Positions 1 to 10,363 of a stretch of DNA of 64,000 bases are shown here, piece after piece. Under the pieces are notes generated by a model, which made no database searches, was not told where the DNA came from, and saw only the letters and a program-made list of their open reading frames with translations. The position numbers were made by a program, and so were the translations under genes. This DNA comes from Ditylenchus dipsaci (taxonomy: Eukaryota; Nematoda; Chromadorea; Rhabditida; Anguinidae): positions 2,356,001 to 2,420,000 of the forward strand of contig SADC01001204.1 in assembly GCA_004194705.1 (NCBI GenBank), in the 5' to 3' direction. Position 1 is the first letter of the stretch. Each line of letters begins with the position of its first letter.

Positions 1-85
1 GTGATACTTTCCTAAATAAAAAAATCAATTTTTTGGGAACAAAATTTCAACCAAAATTTAAGTTTTTTGCATTGGAGGACCGAGG
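1..85. repeat. Dispersed repeat fragment
   Basis: This stretch is nearly identical, in the same orientation, to 40118-40204. Both read TCAACCAAAATTTAAGTTTT followed by a 'gcattggaggaccgagg' or 'gccttggaggaccaaga' tail. The tail belongs to a 'GACCAAGGC' motif that recurs across the window in inverted pairs (2310/2455, 45213/45935, 50145/50275). It is cut by the window edge, so no terminus or class can be given. Confidence 0.5.
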
Positions 86-356
86 CGGTTTGCGCTCTAT
101 CATGTGATATTTTTATTTTCTAAAAATTCCTTTAAATTTTTTGAAAAAATTACGAAACTAAGCCACAACCACTTGAATTCTCGTCCGAAAGACCATGGTT
201 TTCTGTAGGGTTTTGGAGTCAAATTGTTTTGCCTTGAATTTTGTTATATTCGCTTGTTGTCCTGTGAGTCTTTGCACTAGTTCTGTTGCATTTTTCACGC
301 TGATCACTTTGCTATATATATACTCTCAATTTTCTTTAGAAAATTATCGAAGAATA

Positions 357-604
357 CCGTATTTCCTCTAAAATAGCCCTCCTTCCAAAATAGCCCCCCC
401 CTCTACTTTGAGGGTCTGTATCTCGGAGCAGAGTAAATATTTTGCAAAGCTGTTTGATACGTTTTCTTAACTCCCACGAGCTCTACCGATTCCACTTTTT
501 AGATTCTTAATTTTCACCCAAAAATCTCGAAATCGAATTCAAATTTTTCTGAAAATTGGAGGTTTGAATAAAATAGCCCGGTTGCTATTTTAGAGGAAAT
601 ACGG
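357..604. mobile_element. TA-flanked MITE, family B, copy 1
   Basis: The terminal inverted repeats begin CCGTATTTCCTCTAAAATAG and close with the reverse complement, with a TA dinucleotide on both sides (355-356 and 605-606). No ORF of its own is visible. The same terminus starts copies near 8609, 18315, 46402, 59023 and 62880. A TA duplication points to a Tc1/mariner or pogo-type mobiliser (inference). It lies in the intron left of the exon at 659-776. Confidence 0.8.
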
Positions 605-658
605 TATGCCAAACCAGGTATCCTTCAAATTTCATTTTAGGGAAAGTGCTGGTCTTAC

Positions 659-2990
659 CTCTTCTTCTGCAATTTCTGAGAAAATTTTGCGTGATTTTCG
701 TGCTGACTTTCCGCCTATCTTGTAGCTCTTGAATTTCTCTACAAGTGTTGACCACGTATTGAGAAGTTAAACGCAACTATGACATGTCTAGGACCATTTT
801 ATGGTTAAAATTGAAGGTTTTCGAAACTGGCTTGCAATGAAAAAATCTAAAATGCTCTGGGAAATAAAAATCTGAAAAACACTTTTGAAAACACTGGGTG
901 GTACCCACTTCAGGCTTGGGGTTGGCTATGTTTTCTCGCTCTTTCTCGTCCGTTTATTGGAGGATGTCCGTTCAATAGAGGTTATACGGTAGTTTTTTTA
1001 CAAATGTCTCCATCATTTTAAAAATAACAAAAACATGAAAATGTCAAATTCGTTGTCTTGGCATTCCATTTTTACTTATCTTTTTCCAACAATCATCAAA
1101 AAAGTTTTCACTTAAAAGATAGCTTAGACAATTAACTATATTGATATCAGATATTTTTCACAAACAATAGGTGTATAACTCCAAAATCGCTCACAAAAGA
1201 CAAAGAACCAATTTTCAAACATTGTCAAATCTCAAAATTTTTACAATCCTAACCAATTTTGACTGCACTTTCATAATAAACACAACCTTTTCACCCTTGA
1301 AAATGACGATTTCAGCTTAAATAAATATTTTTGATTTTCAAAAATTAATTGTTGGTGAAAATGGGTTAAAAATGTCGGTGTTTTTTGTGATGTCTTTACT
1401 ATTTAGTACTGCACACTTCGTCAATTATTTCATATTTTTTTTATTAATTACACAACAGAGAACAATACTTTGGAAATTGACAACGACTTCACTATGTTCT
1501 CTAGAGCTTTGTCTGAATCACTGCGGCGTAGACGATCATTTTCTTCTTGAAGTCGAGCAATTTCAGCATTCGCCTGTGCCAAATCTGACTCCAAACGCCA
1601 TTCATTTATTGAGCTGAAATAATTAATAAATCACACACCAGCTGCCTATGGTAATATTTAAAGGTTTAATTCAAGCAAGACGCAACCATCTCAGTTTTGT
1701 ATAATCAAGTACAAAAACTAAGGTTCCCATTAGAATCTAACCGACTGTATCCTTCCACAGTCCCTGCTTTATTATCTGGTTCTATCCCATTATCTGTTGC
1801 AAAACATCCTTGGTTGTCCTGAGGTTATTTTTTCTTGAAACAATTCCCTTGGTGCCTCTTTTTATTATGATTATTATCCCCTTAAAAACACGCAGTAGGC
1901 CAACATTTTTTCAATCCGTAGCCCGAAAAATACCATTTTGTCTCGATATGAAATGTGACCCTACCGTATTAAGGTATTTAAAAAAACATGGGAAACAAGG
2001 TATATTTTAGCATCAGATAGTGGGAAAATTTAATTAAACAATGAAAGTGTTTTTGGTCATGTGTAGCGAGGGAGTACTCAACAAATTTGTACTTACAAAT
2101 AATTCTTTTTTCGAACTCATTTGGTAACTGCCTTTCAAAATATTACCATCAAAAACGGGCATGCCTCTTTTAGTGCAATAGCTTTTTTCGGGAGCGATAG
2201 AAGGGATCAAACTTTCAGAGTAATGTTTGAATACAGTTAAAACAATTTTAAAACTTGGAACTTTACCCCCACCACTCAATTAACCTGGACCCTCAATAGT
2301 ATATCAGCTTGGGGAACCAAGGCAAAAAATTTCTATTTTTAGTACCGATAATTTTATTGCATAAAAATAATTAAAAAATTGCAAATATATATTTTTTCGA
2401 GACCTGTTTTTGAGATTTTAAAATGAAAAAATTCGAATGAATTTTTTTTGCCTTCGTCCCTCAGGCTGATTTAATGATTTACTGTGGGGGTAGAGATTAA
2501 TTGAGTGGTGGGGATATAGGTAAATTTAGCTTAAAAATTGTCGTCTATAAACTTACGACTGGCATGAATCATTAGGATCGGGTGTTCCGTCTGCCATTTC
2601 TCCGAGAAGGGTGTGAACGATAGCAAGAGAAGTCAAAAAAATCTTTTTTCTGGCCAAAATTTTTAGTCGAATGTTTTTTTTCACCAAAGCACCTAAGTCG
2701 AAAGTCTAAAGAATAACAAGGCGGACCAAGTTAAAAAAATTGGTAGCCATTGTCATACTGGGTCACTTTTTCTATGGCTCGCTTCAAGCCATTTGATAAA
2801 AGCGTTCGAACGGCTTGAAAGTTCGAAGGGCAAACCTCAGCTTGTACTTATGTACTTAAATTTAGCCAAACTTACGTCTCTGCAGCAAAAGTTGGGCGTC
2901 CGATCCTTGATCTGCGAGCGGAGTCTTGAGCGCTAGTTTGTGATCTACCAATTCCTTGATCAACCCAATAATCTGGTCGAATGAGGCCAT
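659..2990 (-). CDS. 5' part of an unrecognised coiled-coil protein gene (4 exons seen)
   Basis: I do not recognise this gene. Four minus-strand exons join in phase: 2876-2990 (ATG at 2988-2990, starting MASFDQIIGLIKELVDHKLA), about 2557-2649, 1469-1613 and 659-776. Donors are GTAAGT, GTAAGT, GTATTG and GTAAGA; the clearest acceptor is ATTTCAG at 1614. Exon 3 encodes a strongly heptad-like helix around SDLAQANAEIARLQEENDRL, followed by basic SDSDKALENIVKSL. Exon 4 is basic and helical, with REIQELQDRRKVSTKITQNF. Exon 2 needs one base more or less in its T7 run to stay open. An acceptor-like AAATCAG lies 9 nt upstream of the ATG, compatible with trans-splicing or a 5'UTR intron. The 3' end leaves the window. 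A scaffold or adaptor role is only a guess from the coiled coil. Confidence 0.6.
2265..2514. mobile_element. Short foldback element in an intron of the coiled-coil gene
   Basis: The ends are a clean inverted repeat, CCCCACCACTCAATTAA against TTAATTGAGTGGTGGGG. Inside, a second inverted pair carries the 'ggggaaccaaggcaaaaaa' / 'ttttttttgccttcgtccct' motif seen elsewhere. It lies between exons 2 and 3 of the coiled-coil gene. No coding potential; class unassigned. Confidence 0.55.
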
Positions 2991-3079
2991 TCCTCCCTCC
3001 TGATTTAGATAAACTATCTAAAAATCATTAAAAAATTATTACTGCTAAAAATATATAAAGACCAAGATTCAAAATACCG

Positions 3080-3280
3080 TAATTTCTCTATTAATTACAC
3101 CCTCTCTTATAGTTACCACCTCTGTAATAGTTATCGCTCATAAGCACCCTATATCTCAGTTAAAAAATTATTTTGCAAATATATTTTTTTTGCATTTTCT
3201 TAAAGGGTGGGTGAAAGCTGCTAAGGAGATGGTCTCGACACAAAAGGATTAATCATAGGTTTTTTGTTTTTAAATGTGGT
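3080..3280. other. No gene seen; half of a family-B MITE
   Basis: The start 'taccgtaatttctctattaattacacc' resembles a family-B MITE end, but I find no matching right end. The rest is AT-rich with no supported exon. Confidence 0.35.
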
Positions 3281-3448
3281 TTTAGAGACATATTTTGTCG
3301 ACAACTTTGTGTTTTGATGTCAGAAAAACTTGTGCAGAATTAAAGTTGGATTAGCATCATCAATATCAGTATGTAGTGAATAGTTAGTTCATGCTAGTTC
3401 ATGTACAAACTAGTACATTTAGTTCTAGTATTAGTTTCTAGTACTAGT

Positions 3449-4809
3449 ATGAAACTAGTAGGGTTGAAAACAAACGTCGCTACCCGACGTGATGATCTAC
3501 AAAAATTGGCTGATAGCATCGACATTGATATTGAACCACTGCGAAAATGGAGGGTAAAGTAAGAAAAACTCAAAATGATTTTCGAATGATTAGCATTAAA
3601 CCCTCTTTTCTATTTCAGAACAAGCATTTAGTACCGTATGAATTTCCGACAACGCTGTATGAACAGATTTTTAATAGAGAAGAAGCATACTTTCAAGGAA
3701 TGTGAGTTGTTCTGAAAAAAAAGTTCTGTATCTTAAATATTTCTTTATTCCAGAGACTTTATTGGTCTACCGAACGACATGTACAACCGATGCGCAGAGA
3801 GCGATTAAAGTTTTGTACGAGAATGATCCAAATTTCAGCAACGCAAAAGCGGCAGAAGAGCTTGGAGTTGAAGAAGCAACTGTGCGAATGTGGATCAGTA
3901 GAAACGTGAATTATTTTCAGTAAATATGATACAAATAAACTTTGCTTTCAGAAACCTTCTTACAATGTTGGAGACAAACGACAAAACGCCAACATGACAA
4001 TGTAAAGACTCAGATGTTCAACAAAGTGAGTTCAATCTACGAGCGTTTCGAAATACAAAAGTGAAATTCAGGAAGCGATTGACGAATAGTCTACGAGCAA
4101 AACCGGCAGCAGAAAGAGTTACTGAAGAAGAAGCTGTCACTATTCTTGAGCATGAAACAACTCAAACAGACGTCGAATATTTGCGAGTGCTTGCTCATCA
4201 GGTAGATTCTGGAGACCTATCTAAAGACGACTTTCACAAAAAAGTTTCGGAGAAAATTGGTATTGATCTGCCTGACACTCCTGCAGTCTTGGAATCTGTC
4301 CAAACAGAGTCAGCTTTTTCACTGAATCCGTTAATGAAAGTTTAAATTTTTAATTTCAGGTTGCTGCTGAGGCTGTCGCTTTATTCCTAACTGAGGACGC
4401 TGTTCCTGAGATACACTTCGGTGATCTGAATATGGAGCGACTGACAGGTGGAATAAATACAGCATTTCCTGAAAATCAGCAGATGACAGAAGCTGAAGTG
4501 CTGGCAGAAGCGAGAAGAGATGACAGGAGGATGCAACTCTGCGAGGCCGACAAGGATGCATGTGAAAATATTACACCAAGATCAGCTTCTCCATCTTCAG
4601 TTGTGCGGTCTTTAGCAAGTCCGGTGAGTGATGAAATTGAAGATGCTATTTCCAACGGCCGAGATGTCGATATTCCACCTCCTGCAAATGTAAGATTGGC
4701 AAGAATTTTCAACTCAGCGCACTCCTACGTGCCAGAAGAGCCGGATGTGGAGGGGAATCAGCTTGAAAATCCGATACAATCGAGAAAAAATATCGAACGG
4801 ATCCAATAA
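3449..4809 (+). CDS. Spliced gene with homeodomain-like helix-turn-helix segments
   Basis: Six plus-strand exons: 3449-3553, 3619-3701, 3754-3905, 3952-4001, 4072-4339 and 4360-4809 (TAA). Introns are 65, 52, 46, 70 and 20 nt, with GT donors and TTTCAG, TTCCAG or ATTCAG acceptors. Phases agree at the exon 4/5 and 5/6 joins. Exon 1 (RRDDLQKLADSIDIDIEPLR, then KW) and exon 3 (NAKAAEELGVEEATVRMWIS) each look like the last two helices of a homeodomain-type helix-turn-helix, including the aromatic near the end of helix 3. Exon 3 needs one frame correction near 3800. The C-terminal part is acidic and Ser-rich with no recognised fold. Start: the ATG at 3449 is the first in frame, but an upstream exon is possible. 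It lies inside inverted repeats, so it may be transposon-encoded. A DNA-binding role is inferred from the helix-turn-helix pattern only. Confidence 0.6.
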
Positions 4810-5104
4810 TCTTTACAGACTCCAAGGATCCGAGAAATCAGTTGAGGTGATAGATGGTCCCTTGCAGGAGACAAAACAAGAAATGATTGGTTTTTTTGCT
4901 TCAAACCTATAACATTAATATTTACTTTATATTCAGAAAACTTTTTTGCCTTGAATGATGGTAAAAGATAGCAACAAAAACCATAGATGGATTTTGGAGA
5001 GTTTATTATAAGGTACAATATTTTCACTAATTGTCGAACATGTTTTCCACGTCTGAATCAATATATGTTTGAAAAATTAAACTCAAAGTCTACACTCAAA
5101 CCGT

Positions 5105-5561
5105 GGACATTGTGAAGTGCAAAAACTGTTTCCAAAAACTAATTATATGACTTTCAGAAAAGTAGTGAATATAAGAAATACTATTGCATGACTTGCGAAA
5201 GTTGCAAACAGTCTTCACGCCGAAGCTCTGACGTTTTCGACTCTTCTGACATTTCCTACCTTCTTTGACCTTCAAAGATGAGAATCTACCAATTTTTGAT
5301 AATGTTGACCATCAAGTAGCTTGCGTAGGATTTTCACTAGATCAAGTGAAAAGCGCAAAAGTTTTACCTACAATTCAGTGGTATTTTTCAGTAGATTTGC
5401 TTTTTCTGAATAAAATTTAAAAAAATTCAGGGCTATGGCAAATTTTTCGCCCAATATGAAAAAAGACCGTGGCATCCGAGAGCTCAAATGGCCTTGAATG
5501 CAGCACCTCACAACATTCAGAGATTCGGAAATGTAGTCAGGCAAGACCTATCACGAAAATA
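5105..5561 (+). CDS. Possible further exons with cysteine pairs (unresolved)
   Basis: Protein-like stretches follow the stop at 4809 on the same strand. One has CxxC-type pairs (KCKNCF, then YYCMTCESCKQ), as in a small zinc ribbon. Another reads NLPIFDNVDHQVACVGFSLD. A last exon-like piece after a TTCAG at 5430 runs GYGKFFAQYEKRPWHPRAQM to a stop at 5561. Frames change between pieces and I could not fix donors, so they may be alternative 3' exons of the helix-turn-helix gene or a decayed second gene. All lie within the inverted repeats 3291/5740. Confidence 0.3.
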
Positions 5562-5867
5562 ACAAAAGAACTGAAAAGTGAAAAAATCATCGAAAAAAGG
5601 CTGATTAGTCTTCTATTTCATTTACATTTTTAGGGCATTTTTTGAAAGAATTTGCAAATTCTGATATTGATTATGCTAATCCGACTTTAATTCTGCACAA
5701 GTTTGTTCGAGATTGCAACACCGAGTTGTCCACAAAATAAGGCTTTATCTTTAAACTTAAGACTTAATCTTACTATACTGTATTGAAGGAAATTCTGATC
5801 CGACCCATCCATTTTTCGCAGAAAGTTTACTCCCTTTAGTAGACCCAAAAACCAGTTATTTCTGGCT

Positions 5868-5926
5868 TTTTACTGGCTTTTCTCCGGAGCGGTGTCTGAG
5901 CCATTCTGAAAAAGAGATCTACTCAT
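5868..5926 (+). other. Left half of a tRNA-like sequence split by a foldback
   Basis: The text ends in CTACTCAT immediately before the foldback at 5927. It holds an AGCGGT core like the A box of Leu/Ser tRNAs (CCGGAGCGGTGTCTGAGCC). It continues, after the insertion, into the B-box segment at 8450. Structure is degenerate; a SINE or tRNA pseudogene is more likely than a working tRNA. Confidence 0.35.
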
Positions 5927-8438
5927 GGTTGCCAGATTTGTTTTTAAAAAATAAGGACATTTGCTCAAAATAACGACATTTTAAGGTATTTTGGCAAAAA
6001 TATACATTTTTACCTACTATTTAACTGGTGACCATAAAGTTCGGAATGGACTTTTGAACTAATTTTTAGCAATAAAATTTATTCCCAAAATATTCCAAAC
6101 ATAGGGTTTTGTAGGCCTTTCCTTCCTCTTTCGAATGGTATATAAAGTTTCATTAGAATTTTTTAGAAAAGCCATTATTTGGTTACAAACATATGTGAGG
6201 TCATTTTAGGATGTTGATAGGCATTTTTACCACTTTAGCTGATCAAAATTTTAACTAAAAGTTCAAGGCTACAGCACAATAAAGCACCATGTTGTAGCGC
6301 AGTTCAAGAGCTACAACAACCACTTTACAGAGTAGCTTTTAAAAATATGGGTGTTGAGATATGGCTTTTTTGAAAAAAAACAATTTCTTGAAAAATTACC
6401 AAATCTAAAAAATTTGGATAAAATTTGATTTTGGTAATTTTTCAAGAAATTGTTTTTTTTTCAAAAAAACCATATCTCAACACCCATATTTTTAAAAGCT
6501 ACTCTGTAAAGTGGTTGTTGTAGCTCTTGAACTGCGCTACAACATGGTGCTTTTATTGTGCTGTAGCCATGAACTTTTAGTTAAAATTTTTGATCAGCTA
6601 AAGTGGTAAAAAGTAGTCTAGTACCCCCTTTTTGGCCGGGTAGCGGTTAGTTCCTAGCAAAGAGCATTAGTCATAGCTTAAAGAAAACCTATTCTGTCCT
6701 AATGGAAACCGTGCAGAGAGAACCCTCACCCTGAAGAAACAAAGTTGTCGAGTATAAACTATTTTATTATTTTATAGGTTGAAGAAAATATGCAAAAAAA
6801 AAGAAATGTGAAAGAGTATTTTAGGAAAGAATCTTTAAATGATTGCATTATTAATTAAACTATCTAAAGTGTATAAGCTAAAAATTGTTTTTTATTGTAA
6901 TATTTGTTCAGTAACATAAACAACTCGACAAGCCTAAGGCTATAGCAAAAAGTCTAAAATTTTCTGAAGCCTAAGCTAAATTCTGTCTATTTAAGCAATT
7001 ATACAAATATATATTTTTAACAATGAAACAAATATTCAGACTAGCTACCCCAGACTTAAGGTCTCTAAGTTCAGAACAGTTATGGAAAAAGTAGCTTGAG
7101 TAAAATTCTAGCCTTTTATCATAACCGCCGTATTCCAATGCTATATTAGAAAGCCAGTCCATGCACCGGAATACGTTAACTGATCAAGGGGTCATATAAA
7201 TATCTGTTAATTTTTTTATTTATTTTTTGTTAATATCTTAATAATATAAATTATTCATAACCAAGAATCCGGTAGTCTGAGCGATAACCTTTTCTATTAC
7301 AAGGAGAATACTTTTTAGACTGCTCTTAGATATTATATGGCTGTAAGGATCCTATTCAGTCTTGCCCTAGTACTTCATACTGGAACATCGAATCAGTGTT
7401 ATTCCTCGTACTTTGAGTTCGTCTTCACAGATCCTTTTGAATCTAAGTTTCAAACATATATATTGTATATAATCTGAGAAATCGGAGCAGTTCTAAATAG
7501 TTCAGTCTATAGAAAGACTTTGCTGCAAGCTTTTATTTATTAACGGTTGTATGACCCTTGATCAGTTTATTCCGGTGCATGGAGGCTTTCTAATATAGCA
7601 TTGGAATACGGCGGTTTATGATAAAGGCTAGAATTTTAAGCTACTTTTTCCATACTGTTCTGAACTTAGAGACCTTAAGTCTGGGGTAGCTAGTCTGAAT
7701 ATTTGTTTCATTGTTAAAATATATATTTTATAATTGCTTAATAGACAGAATTTAGCTTAGGCTTCAGAAATTTTAGACTTCTTTGCTATAGCCTTAGGCT
7801 TGTCGAGTTGTTTATGTTACTGAACAAATATTACAATAAAAAACAATTTTTAGGCTTATACACTTTAGATTTTAATTAATAATGCAATCATTTAAAGATT
7901 CTTTCCTAAAATACTCTTTCACATTTCTTTTTTTGCATATTTTCTTCAACCTTATAAAATAATAAAATAGTTTATACTCGACAACTTTGTTTCTTCAGGG
8001 TGAGGGTTCTCTCTGCACGGTTTCCATTAGGACAGAATAGGTTTTCTTTAAGCTATGACTAATGCTCTTTTTGCTAGGAACTAACCGCTACCCGGCCAAA
8101 AAGGGGGTACTAGACTACTGTAAAAATGCATATCAACATCCTAAAATGACCTCACAAATGTTTGTAACCAAATAATGGCTTTTCTAAAAAATTCTAATGA
8201 AACTTTATATACCATTCGAAAGAGGAGGAAAGGCCTACAAAACCCTATGTTTGGAATATTTTTGGGGAATAAATTTTATTGCTAAAAATTAGTTCAAAGT
8301 CCATTCCGAACTTTATGGTCACCAGTTATTGCTTTTTGGTGCTAAAATAAGATTTTGACTGAAAATTTTAGAAACAAGGAAGATTAGGAAACTCAAAATA
8401 AGGACAAATGTTATAAATAAGGACGTCTGGCAACCCTG
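5927..8438. mobile_element. 2.5-kb hAT-like foldback element
   Basis: The left end starts GGTTGCCAGA and the right end finishes with the reverse complement plus CTG. Flanks GATCTACTCAT (5916-5926) and GATATACTCAT (8439-8449) match at 10 of 11 positions, as expected for a hAT-type target duplication. Arms run inward to about 7195 on the left and from about 7555 on the right, leaving a loop of roughly 350 bp. Near-identical inverted segments include CCCCCTTTTTGGCCGGGTAG (6628) and its complement at 8090. The left arm alone is interrupted by a smaller hairpin (6229-6607). No transposase ORF is present, so it is non-autonomous. Confidence 0.7.
6229..6607. mobile_element. Hairpin MITE nested in the left foldback arm
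   Basis: This is a near-perfect palindrome: ACCACTTTAGCTGATCAAAA at the left is mirrored by the complement at the right, and the arms meet near 6420 around AAATTTGGATAAAATTTGAT. The partner arm of the large foldback (8115-8140) reads straight through, giving an empty site. A diverged half copy sits near 18950-19150. Confidence 0.75.
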
Positions 8439-8449
8439 GATATACTCAT

Positions 8450-8483
8450 AACGAGGTTGCTGGTTCAAATCCGCCAGTACCAG
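8450..8483 (+). other. Right half of tRNA-like sequence with B box
   Basis: It contains GGTTCAAATCC, a perfect RNA polymerase III B box (GGTTCRANNCC). With the 5868-5926 part it makes a ~92-nt tRNA-like unit whose anticodon-loop-like CTCATAA falls exactly at the foldback target site. Confidence 0.4.
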
Positions 8484-8608
8484 GGCAGAATTTCACTAAA
8501 AAGAGGCACTTTTTCAAAAAATAGGCATATTTTCACAAAAAGGAGGCAATTTTTCGCCAAAAGGACGCATTTTTCCGTTTTGTCCAAAAAAAGTATAATA
8601 TAGGTATA

Positions 8609-8846
8609 CCGTATTTGCTGTAATAATCGGCCATGGCCGTTCATTTTTCACCCCTAAAAATTGAGAAAAAAATTCGATTTTGAGATTTTTGGGTGCTCAA
8701 CCAAAATCTGAAAAGTGGAATGATGAGGGTTCATGGTAACTAAGAAAATCCAAAAAAGAGATTTGCAAAATATTGACTCTGGCTGAGATATAGGTCCCCT
8801 GGGGTGCCGTTTATTAGAGAGTGGCCGATTATTAGAGCAAATACGG
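8609..8846. mobile_element. TA-flanked MITE, family B, copy 3
   Basis: The inverted ends are CCGTATTTGCTGTAATAATC and GATTATTAGAGCAAATACGG, with TA on both sides. The tag after the conserved terminus, ATCGGCCA, is mirrored at the other end as TGGCCGAT. Non-coding. Confidence 0.8.
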
Positions 8847-9189
8847 TAGAAGTGTTTTCAGATCTTTGAGTGACTCTTGTACTCATTTTTGTGTACCTTC
8901 AAAGCTAGGGAGCCAAATTCACGGAGAACTTGGGCACAACTTGAATGCTTAAAAAATTTCATCGGAATATCTCTAGGTCTCAGTCAGGGCTCCTTCCATG
9001 TAAACGTACATATTTCTCGGAGAGACTCTTGATAGCCTGTAAAACTGCGAAAATTCGAAAATTCCCTAAAACTCAATGCATCCCAGAAAAAAGACTTATT
9101 TTCTATAATATCTTAACTTTTTTAATTTAGAAAAGCAGTATAAACAGACGTTCCTCGGGACTCCCCAAGGTGTCCATTTATCGGTGGCG
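8847..9189. other. No gene seen
   Basis: AT-rich spacer. The segment 8900-9005 is a diverged relative of the inverted repeat at 28930-29042 (ctagggagcc, then cgaggtc-like and gggctcctcc text). No supported exon. Confidence 0.4.
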
Positions 9190-10363
9190 TCCATTTACTC
9201 GAGATACCGGATTTTCTATTCTATATCCACATTTTCCGCTGATAATTTACCGTTTGACATGTGTAGTATACAATTTAGGGACACGGACGTTTCCCGCCCA
9301 GGACATTTCCCGCCCGGAGCCGTTTCCCGCCCGGCCGTTTCCCGCCGGCCGTTTCCCGCCCGACCGTTTCCCGCCGGCCGTTTCCCGCCCTGGGACGTTT
9401 CCCGCCCTAGGACGTTTCCGACCTGAGTATAAATGGTTATATAAATGTTTTGAGTTCTGGTCAATAAAAGTTAAGTTTTGGCACTATCCAAAATTACCCA
9501 TTTTGACCACTTTAAGAGGATTAGGCCTGTTTGAAGGTGATAAAAAGGCCAATTAGAGTCCTATTTTGTTTAAAAAGGAAGATGTTGAACATAGTTTTGA
9601 AAACTGGGGCCTACCGCATAAATAAACTCTGGTATGTTTTATGCATCCAGAGTCACTTTCGAGTGATTTTCGTCTAAGGTACGTGGGTGTGCGCATCTCA
9701 ACCCCAAGCAACCAAGCCCCTGCGCCCCCGAAGAGGGCGCAGGGGGCTTAATTGGTTAGAGATGCGCCCATTCACTTACCTCAGACATAATTCCGAGCAA
9801 GACTCTTGATCAGCAATGTACTTAGAGGTTCTTTTTGCCAAGTCCCATGTTGAAAAAAAGGGTAAGACAGTCATATGGTCGAGATTTCAAAATGCTCAAA
9901 ACTCAATTTTTTATTGACCAGAACTCAGAAATTATGCCTTTTTTGAACTCCTGAGACGATTTTGAGTCGATATAGGGTGTTTGGAAACACTTTCAAAAAA
10001 AATCCATTTGAGGGGGGGGGGGAAGTGGTATATCCAAGTAGGGTCGAAAAGTACATGACAAATTGTATGAAGAAACATCCCTGAGGACGAAAAGCTGCGC
10101 GCATTATTGTTTTTCGGTAATAAACGGTCATTGAGGTTAAAAAAAATCTAGGGCGGGAAACGTCCAGGCGGGAAACGGTCGGGCGGGAAACGGCCGGGCG
10201 GGAAACGTTCGGCGGGAAACGGTCGGGCGGAAACGGCCCTGGGCGGGAAACGCCCGGGCGGGAAACGTCACGTACCCTCCATTTACTCGAGATACCGGAT
10301 TTCTATTCTATATCCACATTTTCCGCTGATAATTTACCGTTTGACATGTGTAGTATACAATTA
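9190..10363. repeat. 88-bp direct duplication exactly flanking a foldback element
   Basis: 9190-9277 and 10278-10363 are the same 86-88 bp, beginning TCCATTTACTCGAGATACCG and ending AGTATACAATTA. They differ by two one-base T-run indels. The copies abut the two ends of the CGTTTCCCGCC foldback with no spacer, so the arrangement reads as an abnormally long target duplication or a pre-existing tandem split by the insertion. Confidence 0.85.
9278..10277. mobile_element. CGTTTCCCGCC foldback element, copy 1
   Basis: Terminal repeats are GGGACACGGACGTTTCCCGC on the left and, inverted, GGGTACGTGACGTTTCCCGC on the right. Each end carries 8-9 tandem CGTTTCCCGCC(C/GG) units. Further in are inverted GAGTTCTGGTCAATAAAA segments and, at the centre (about 9690-9780), a strong GC hairpin, AGCCCCTGCGCCC pairing with GGGCGCAGGGGGCT. 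A second copy lies at 26208-27214 with over 95% identity by eye. No ORF beyond low-complexity readthrough of the array. Confidence 0.85.

Larger units (their letters stand above)
3291..5740. mobile_element. Inverted-repeat-bounded unit carrying a spliced gene
   Basis: 3291-3369 and 5661-5740 are inverted copies of about 80 bp with a near-perfect core (CTTGTGCAGAATTAAAGT, then GGATTAGCAT and CAATATCAG). Everything coding between 3449 and 5561 lies inside these arms. The layout is that of a 2.4-kb TIR transposon, but I could not define a target duplication, and the encoded protein shows no transposase signature that I recognise. An alternative is a host gene flanked by inverted repeats by chance. 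Confidence 0.45.

Noticed and set aside
1372..1617. Plus-strand 81-codon frame
   Set aside because: It is the complement of the minus-strand coiled-coil exon 1469-1613, which has splice sites and phase agreement.
7141..7600. Possible gene in the loop of the 2.5-kb foldback
   Set aside because: The only frame (6971-7162) lies within the palindromic arm and has no coding character.
9170..9556. Open frames through the CGTTTCCCGCC arrays (both strands, here and at 26168-26416)
   Set aside because: They are readthrough of an 11-12 bp repeat (Pro/Ala/Arg or Gly/Arg-rich) inside a foldback element; no splice signals or independent motif.
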